DNA of 22,919 bases. Source: Sphacelaria rigidula (Eukaryota; Phaeophyceae; Sphacelariales). Under the pieces are notes generated by a model that ran no database searches, was not told where the DNA came from, and saw only the letters and a program-made list of their open reading frames with translations. The position numbers and the translations under genes were made by a program. The first letter of the stretch is position 1, and each line of letters opens with the position of its first letter. The stretch covers positions 1 to 22,919 of the forward strand of contig CAXNAA020000300.1 in NCBI GenBank assembly GCA_964200075.2. Reading direction: 5' to 3'. Positions 17,226 to 22,919 of the stretch are shown here, one piece after another.

Positions 17226-17881
17226 AAAGTGGCGTGTCTACCTCAGTCTACCAGCGTGGGGGCGTTCTCATTTGTAGCTTGCCTTAGTCGTTTGACCATC
17301 GCCGTCTAAGGGTTGAATCGAGTTTACCGAAAAACTGAGCATCTTGCGGCACATACGGAAACAGTAGTCTAGTGCACAGGCTACAGTTCGATCAGTCGAC
17401 GCGAGCAGGTCCCGGCAGTGGATACTTCGTCGTGTCCCGATCGCACATGACTGCACGTAGTCCGTCCAAACCTATCCTCAGTCGCACGGCCTGTGTACCT
17501 CCATGTTTAGTGTGTATTATTAGTTGTCCCGCTGAGCAGGACATAACCACGTTTCTTCTCATCACACATGGCCAGTTCACTCAGACCCGTGCTCGAGGGA
17601 TACAACAGTACACCACCAGACAATTTGAGGGCAAAACATCACACCGACTACTAGTCGCCCGTCTAGATGGCGAGGTACACCCTCTAGTGGGAGACTTCAG
17701 AGGGTGACACTCCGAAAATAAAAAGAAGCAATCACTCATCTCAGGCGGGGAGAACTCGAGCAGCCGCAATACCAGCAATATGACAACAAGAAATTATATG
17801 ACGAAACAAGGAAATCAGAGGGAGTAGAAGTGCAGAGACCATGCAGAAGGACGAGGAATGTATGAGCCACCCCGTGGATAA
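17226..17881. other. Unassigned sequence
   Basis: No gene or repeat is recognised. Overlapping frames of 60-110 codons occur on both strands. Confidence 0.5.
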
Positions 17882-18088
17882 TTACAAGTACATGAAAGTA
17901 TATCAAGAACGTGGGCATCGGTGTGCTGGAAAATGACCGACCCTTCATCCGCTCTGCTAAAGCGCACGTCGCACCCACAAATTAAAACACTTCCGGTGAG
18001 GGAGTTGGTCAACATCAACTTTATCGACGTCTGGCGCGGCCACGTCATTGGAAAGATCGTTGGGATCGTTTTACGATGCCCCATGTAA
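17882..18088 (+). CDS. Weak candidate ORF or exon, function unknown
   Basis: The plus-strand frame is open from after a TAA at 17,879-17,881 to a TAA at 18,086-18,088, with an ATG at 17,933. From that ATG it gives 51 residues of natural-looking sequence (MTDPSSALLKRTSHPQIKTL, then VRELVNINFIDVWRGHVIGK). The minus strand is also protein-like over the same bases, so strand is uncertain. Confidence 0.2.
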   Translation, partial: LQVHESISRTWASVCWKMTDPSSALLKRTSHPQIKTLPVRELVNINFIDVWRGHVIGKIVGIVLRCPM

Positions 18089-18148
18089 CTTACGGGACAA
18101 CAGGTCGGTCCTTGATTGTGGAATAAATTGAGGTGCAGAGACTAATCT

Positions 18149-18194
18149 CATGGCATGTTACTCTTCGTCACGGATGGTACGGTAGCATGCCATG
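18149..18194. repeat. Inverted repeat with 13-base arms
   Basis: CATGGCATGTTAC (18,149-18,161) pairs with GTAGCATGCCATG (18,182-18,194), with one mismatch and a 20-base loop. No known RNA motif is recognised. Confidence 0.8.
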
Positions 18195-18448
18195 CACTCT
18201 GCTGGATGATTTTTCCAGACATAGGTGACGCCTCGTGCACCTGATATCCCGCGTTACAAGGTTTCTAATGTCAACCTTCTAACGTGCTGCACGCTGCCCT
18301 CGTCCACGATTGATCATATCAGTACACTGGCCTCAGCGCACTTGGCAGTATCCAATCCAGGGACCAACGGGCGCTGGAACCACTAACCCGTCATGACGGG
18401 CACCAGCATGAGGGCTACGCTCCATACTTTCACTGAGACCTGTTATAG

Positions 18449-18637
18449 TTGATTGCTAATCCAGTTCGGCCGCTTCTTTTGGCAAACAAGGAAAAATATC
18501 CCGGGAAATTGCCTTTTGATAATGTTGTGTCGTTGTCCTCCTACGCCTTGAAAGAGAGCGAAATGGATGTTGACACTTCAGAATGTTTTGCTGTAGCTAT
18601 TGGGACGGTTCCAGGGCATCCTTGCATTATCCGGTAG
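18449..18637 (+). CDS. Weak candidate exon, function unknown
   Basis: A short plus-strand frame from after a TAG at 18,446-18,448 to a TAG at 18,635-18,637. The part KEKYPGKLPFDNVVSLSSYA, then LKESEMDVDTSECFAVAIG, has natural composition. It lacks an ATG near the start, and the preceding CCTGTTATAG could be a weak acceptor. No family is recognised. The rest of 18,195-19,383 shows nothing I can assign. Confidence 0.2.
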   Translation: MIANPVRPLLLANKEKYPGKLPFDNVVSLSSYALKESEMDVDTSECFAVAIGTVPGHPCIIR

Positions 18638-19383
18638 ACGCAGTTTTTTGTTGCCAAACTTGCACTTGAAAGCCCAGGCGATGTCAAGGGAAACCAGACG
18701 GATGTCGGGAGGTCCAGACATCCACAGACAGTACAGTGATAAGCACAGCACATGAGAGAGGCCGTGAGTGTTTTTGTGCTGCAGCGCAGTAAATCAAGTC
18801 ATGTTCCATGGTTTAGTTCTTTGCCTGATTTCGAATGGGTCCTCCATTTGAGCCAGGTGCCGATTGTGAACGCCCGGCCGTAAGCACCGTGGTGCGACTA
18901 CGCAGGAGCACTCCTCAGCTACACAGTAGTGAAACGTACACTAGTTTGCATATGAATGTAGTACCACTACGGCATCAGAGACCGTTGCCGGAGAGAATAG
19001 CATTAAAATAAGTTGGAAAAGTATTCGTTCAGTCTCGCCCCGAAGAATAATTACATCCTCTCGAGAGCACAATTATCCTGCCGAGAGACCGCTGCCAAAC
19101 CGTCCAGCAATCACAGGGGATAACAGCGTAAGGTACAATAGTATGCCGTTTCAGTTTTTGGTGTTGTGAGGACGGTACGGTATGCAGTTTACTTGGAACG
19201 ACTGGCTACTGAGGTGTAGTACAACAAAAACCGTGCACTTCAGGTCACGGCACAGCAGAAAGGTGCGGTAATTCACACCATGATATGGCTCCACGTTTGG
19301 CAGTGTTGTGCAGCGAAACCCTCGACATTTATTAGCCGCATGTACATCATACACCTGAGGTGAGCACCAGCTGTGTGTGCGAC

Positions 19384-19512
19384 ATGACAATCAGCAGCAT
19401 CCTGCGAACGATGGATGAAGAAAACGATCCGTCTAGCTCAACAAGAGTCACCAACGAAATTTGCCGTTGGGTCAAAGACGGGTTCTGGGGACACCTACCC
19501 AGCCGAAAATGA
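19384..19512 (+). CDS. Weak candidate short ORF, overlapped by a second frame
   Basis: The ATG frame of 42 residues reads MTISSILRTMDEENDPSSST, then RVTNEICRWVKDGFWGHLPS. It overlaps another ATG frame, 19,415-19,648 (77 residues, ending STCYSKFGSIIFDGH). Both look mildly protein-like and cannot both be main reading frames unless spliced. The minus-strand frame at 19,535-20,071 overlaps the end of the second. Confidence 0.15.
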   Translation: MTISSILRTMDEENDPSSSTRVTNEICRWVKDGFWGHLPSRK

Positions 19513-19534
19513 AACGCCACAACTGCTTGAAATA

Positions 19535-20071
19535 CTACCGGTAAACCGACAGGGAGGCAGCTTTGGGACCCGAGAGCCGTTGCTTCGCTTCGGGCCCGAG
19601 AGCACATGTTATTCGAAGTTCGGAAGCATAATCTTTGACGGACACTAAAGGCCCCGGCTGGTTTTCGGCCCAAAAGAGCCCACGGGCAAAGGCCTGAAAG
19701 TAGCTGGGGCCTCTGCGCCTCGACACAAATTCATCGACCAACCGCTATGGCATCGGCTCCCATGGGCCGAGATAACAATAGAGGATATCGCAGATGCCCT
19801 CACCGTCCGCCTCCCAGTCACTCTGTGCAAGTGTATTCTCATCTGGTTTCGAGACATCCAGCCTGGGCTCTCGACCATGAGCTTCCTCGCTCTTGCCGTT
19901 GTTGCAATTGATACTCGTGCGGCATGATGTGGACCTCGACCGTGCGCTCCTTCGACCTCTCGCCGACTTCGCATCCTGCTCGGGATATTGTGCATACAAT
20001 CCATCAGCAGAGACGATCCTGGCTCGCACGTTAAACATATCTTTCACCTGTTGTGAGATGCATGGTCGCAC
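19535..20071 (-). pseudogene. Coding-like minus-strand frame with one internal stop
   Basis: One minus-strand register is open for 178 sense codons apart from a single TAG at 19,745-19,747. Upstream of the stop it reads VKDMFNVRARIVSADGLYAQ, then an Arg/Ser-rich stretch, then an acidic QSDWEADGEGICDILYCYLG. Downstream it continues RLVDEFVSRRRGPSYFQAFA, then RGLFWAENQPGPLVSVKDYA. Codons are strongly RNY-like on both sides of the stop, which argues for one former coding segment. The first ATG is at 20,036-20,038, and a possible acceptor (CATCTCACAACAG) lies just before the VKDM segment. It may be a pseudogene, or the stop may be removed by an intron or be a sequencing error. No family is recognised. 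Confidence 0.37.
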
Positions 20072-20837
20072 TCAATCTTGCGGTTCTAGCTGCTGCCCGG
20101 ACAATGCACTCGTGCTTGAGAGTTGGGAATCCAACCCACGAACACAAGTGTCATACAAGGTAGAGCTACCATTTTTTGTACTTCGTATGAAGCAAGTATT
20201 CCGAAATTGATTTGATATCGTGCTTGAGGTGTTTTCCGCTCATATCTTGCCTCTATCGAAAATCAAGAACGGAGCGATAGTGCATAGCACACCCAGGTCA
20301 GGCATTCCAACTATCCGCCCTCCTGAAAAAAAAAACGTGAAGGCAGTTCAGGAGGAGTACCACATGTCTTGATCGCTTGCTGCAAATGACCGGGCTTGGC
20401 ATTGGCCGAGCTCGCGTACCACGCACTTCTTTTTGAGAGACCCCACCTGCTCACGGAATGTAGTGGCGCGAGAGAAAGCCCCCACGGCAAAGGCATAAGC
20501 TAATATGATGACGGAGGGCAGATCAGCGCCCCAAGGGTATCACTGGGGTGTGGTCACGGCACACGTGTCCATTGCGAGAGACGCGAACCACCGTAATGTG
20601 CAATAGCAGGTTTCTATCGTGTATGCGTCCTGAATGCTGGCTCACGTGTCAGTGGATGACGAAGGCGTGTCTCTCTCCCACCGCACCAGCCTCGACACTC
20701 TAGAAGATGCATTTTCTTCATGTCCGGTAGACGGCCAACAACTCACGGTCCGCCGTAATATTCCAACGACACCGAGTTCCGATAGTGCCTGTGCGGCCTA
20801 GTCTCGAGATAAAGGGCAGGGGAATGTTGGGTAGTTG
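20072..20837. other. Unassigned sequence
   Basis: No gene or repeat is recognised. A short A run lies near 20,326. Confidence 0.5.
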
Positions 20838-21066
20838 AGTCGTCGTGGTTTGGCTCAACCAGCTGGAAGATCCATCAATCTTGAACAATGACGATTTTCA
20901 AGTTCAAATGATCCTTCTCTGGCCGGTAAAACCGTCGACGTCCGCTCTGCCAGCCGTCCGCAGTCGCGCCGCGTCGCGCACCCCGAAATCAGGGGCAGAG
21001 CCTGTTGTTCTCCATTACCGGCCTGAGCAGCGAACGGGTAGCTGCGTAAGCACTTGTATGCTGTAA
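20838..21066 (+). CDS. Weak candidate exon, function unknown
   Basis: The plus-strand frame is open from after a TGA, beginning VVVWLNQLEDPSILNNDDFQ, then VQMILLWPVKPSTSALPAV, to a TAA at about 21,066. There is no ATG near the start. The first half is more protein-like than the second. No family is recognised. Confidence 0.2.
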
Positions 21067-22610
21067 GCAACGTATTGCCACGCTCCGGCTACTTTATCCG
21101 GTGTCTGCTTGTTCTGATAATAGTGTATAATGCGTACGGTTGTTTCAGCATGTGGCGCAACGGCCCGACACCCGACGCCTCTCAGACTCAATGGTTACCG
21201 CCGTTTCATCCCATGGTGTAACGGCTGATGCCGCTCAGCCAGCCTCTGGTGTTTGGTGTCAACCTTCCGTTCTTCATGCCTGTCGCCTATCGCAGTCACG
21301 CCATGAGGATACGCGACTGTTTTTGGCCCTGCATGTGATATCAATAGATCGTGGCCCAGCGAGACTAGCGGCTTCACGTTGAGAGTCAGGCCGGGCAACT
21401 CGAGGCGCATGCCGCGTAGACATGCTGCCTCGCTGTGCAGTCGATCGGCGGTGCAGCTGCCTGTATCACATGAAAGAACAGATAACTTCCGTAGCACAGT
21501 CCTTCTTGTACCGTAGGGGCTCTCTTCTTCGGTGGTCCAAGGTCGGCCGATGTGGCGCTTGGTTCAAGGCTAGTCCAGATTTGGAGCGTCCACTGAGGAT
21601 ACTGTGCCGATACACGTGTTCATGGGTTTCTGTACTTTGGACGGGTTAGGCATGGCGGCGAGTTTTCAAGGTTTCTGCACGAGTGTTGTCAAGGTCGAAC
21701 GTAAGCCATACTTTCATTTATGCTCTACCGGGTAAAACTTCGGAGTCGGCGCGCCAGCCTGGCGTTGGGCTCCAGCTATTTGTTTGGAGCGACGATAGAG
21801 AGGATCCAGCTGAGTGACGGGGGAGACAGAGAGGAGGAGTCCGCATGACCGCGAGTGGTGATTCCCCGTCAGGAGAGCGTGCAAGGCGATTGCGTGCGTC
21901 GGGCTTTGTCAGGTATATCTCCTATACCGTACCGATTGTACATATGTACAGTTTTTGATTCCACTTGCACTCTTTGTTCCCTTTCCCCGCGGTGGCAGTC
22001 CAGTCCATCACCACGCAGGGACAGCGAATTGTTCCGTTGTCTGTCTGGGTCGCACGCCTGTACAACAAACGCACTTCCATTTCTTCAAGTAGCATACGAA
22101 ACGTTTCGGCAGCATGTTGAGTCCTCTCATATCTCTAGAGCTATTTATGGTCACTGAGCCCGCCTGCCACAACGCTACCCTAAGACCAAGATAGTTCGGC
22201 GCATGTTGTTTGGCGCTCTCCCGACATACTTTTCTGCAAGTTCTGTAGGTCAGCACAGTCGTACAGTCTACACAGCCGTTGGCTATACCAATCCGAGCCC
22301 GAAAAGTGTTCGGTTGTTAACACCATGCAAATACAGACGAGAGACAAGCAAAAGTGTTGCGCCGAAATATAAAGCACAAGTGTTTCGGAACAGGATCTGA
22401 GCTCTTTTCGCCTCCTCATGCAATGTTGCAGCGCTCAACCTCAGATTCAGATATACGCCTGGGCTTGTTGGCTGTGGAATACCGGTACATGGCATATGGC
22501 TGAAGTTTCAGCGCCTTGCAGCGACGACAGCGCGCGTACCACCGTGACTCCCGCGCTGGGCATCCCTACAGACGATATCGGAAGGAACTTTTCACGAGGA
22601 TTGCAAGGGT
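21067..22610. other. Unassigned sequence
   Basis: Only overlapping frames of 60-100 codons on both strands. I see no recognisable domain, RNA gene or repeat. Confidence 0.5.
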
Positions 22611-22633
22611 CGGACGAATTCACGATTCGTCCG
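22611..22633. repeat. Short perfect hairpin
   Basis: CGGACGAAT and ATTCGTCCG are exact inverted copies separated by 5 bases (TCACG). There is no T tract after it. Function is unknown. Confidence 0.85.
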
Positions 22634-22829
22634 GAAATGACTTGATTTTAGTCCGATTGATCACTACCGTACGAGTCAATCCTTACGCTTTGTTTTCAGC
22701 GTTGCAACCCAGGTATGCCCATCCCAGGCACGTGGGGTGGTGCGAAAGTTACGTGGAGACCTGTTAGACCAGCGGTCGACTTTTTCTCTCTTTCGATCAA
22801 TCAGGCCTAAGACCCACTTTTATGGCCAA

Positions 22830-22905
22830 CGAATCCCGATTTTTTTGGACCTCGATTTTGAAAAAATCTGGGGGACTCAAATTCGTGTACTCAAAATCGG
22901 GGTGA
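22830..22905. repeat. A/T-rich inverted repeats at the window end
   Basis: CCCGATTTTTT pairs with AAAAAATCTGGG, and a second pair CGATTTTGA / TCAAAATCG overlaps it. This is likely part of a larger palindromic repeat cut by the end of the window. Confidence 0.6.
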
Positions 22906-22919
22906 TCATTGTATGTCAC

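Overview
This window looks like nuclear DNA from a eukaryote, and almost all of it is repetitive or non-coding. No long intact gene, operon, ribosome-binding-site pattern, rRNA, CRISPR array or prokaryotic terminator set is visible. Base composition is near balanced. Open frames are short and scattered on both strands, several end at good GT/AG splice-like sites, and palindromic repeats are frequent. A protist or algal genome with short exons fits, and a stramenopile such as a brown alga is one guess, but nothing in the sequence fixes the lineage.

Layout. Positions 1-1,100 hold a (CTG)12 microsatellite, a 68-bp tandem duplication and a GTAC-rich stretch. Positions 1,100-2,300 hold three coding-like frames, two of which diverge from about 1,904. 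A 113-bp foldback lies at 2,977-3,089. From about 4,020 to 8,000 the plus strand is rich in A and C and poor in G, and a satellite of ten roughly 157-bp units (about 4,197-5,797) sits inside this domain. Positions 9,950-10,470 carry a large imperfect palindrome plus a further direct copy of its arm. They lie next to the most convincing exon candidate, on the minus strand at 10,423-10,878.

The clearest mobile DNA is a pair of related non-autonomous elements at about 11,999-12,976 and 15,576-16,800. Both have inverted ends built on TACAGRCTGGGC next to TA dinucleotides, as expected of the Tc1/mariner class. Both are filled with imperfect palindromes that share an internal TGAGTTA-like core and a TGAAATTT-like arm motif. 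Neither shows a transposase reading frame.

The right-hand part (16,800-22,919) is mostly unassigned. It has scattered coding-like frames, the best being a minus-strand frame at 19,535-20,071 interrupted by one TAG. The window ends in A/T-rich palindromic sequence that may be a truncated further repeat.

All coding calls rest on reading-frame openness, codon texture (RNY-like) and splice-like borders. No protein family was recognised with confidence, and no functional pathway can be assembled from the window.
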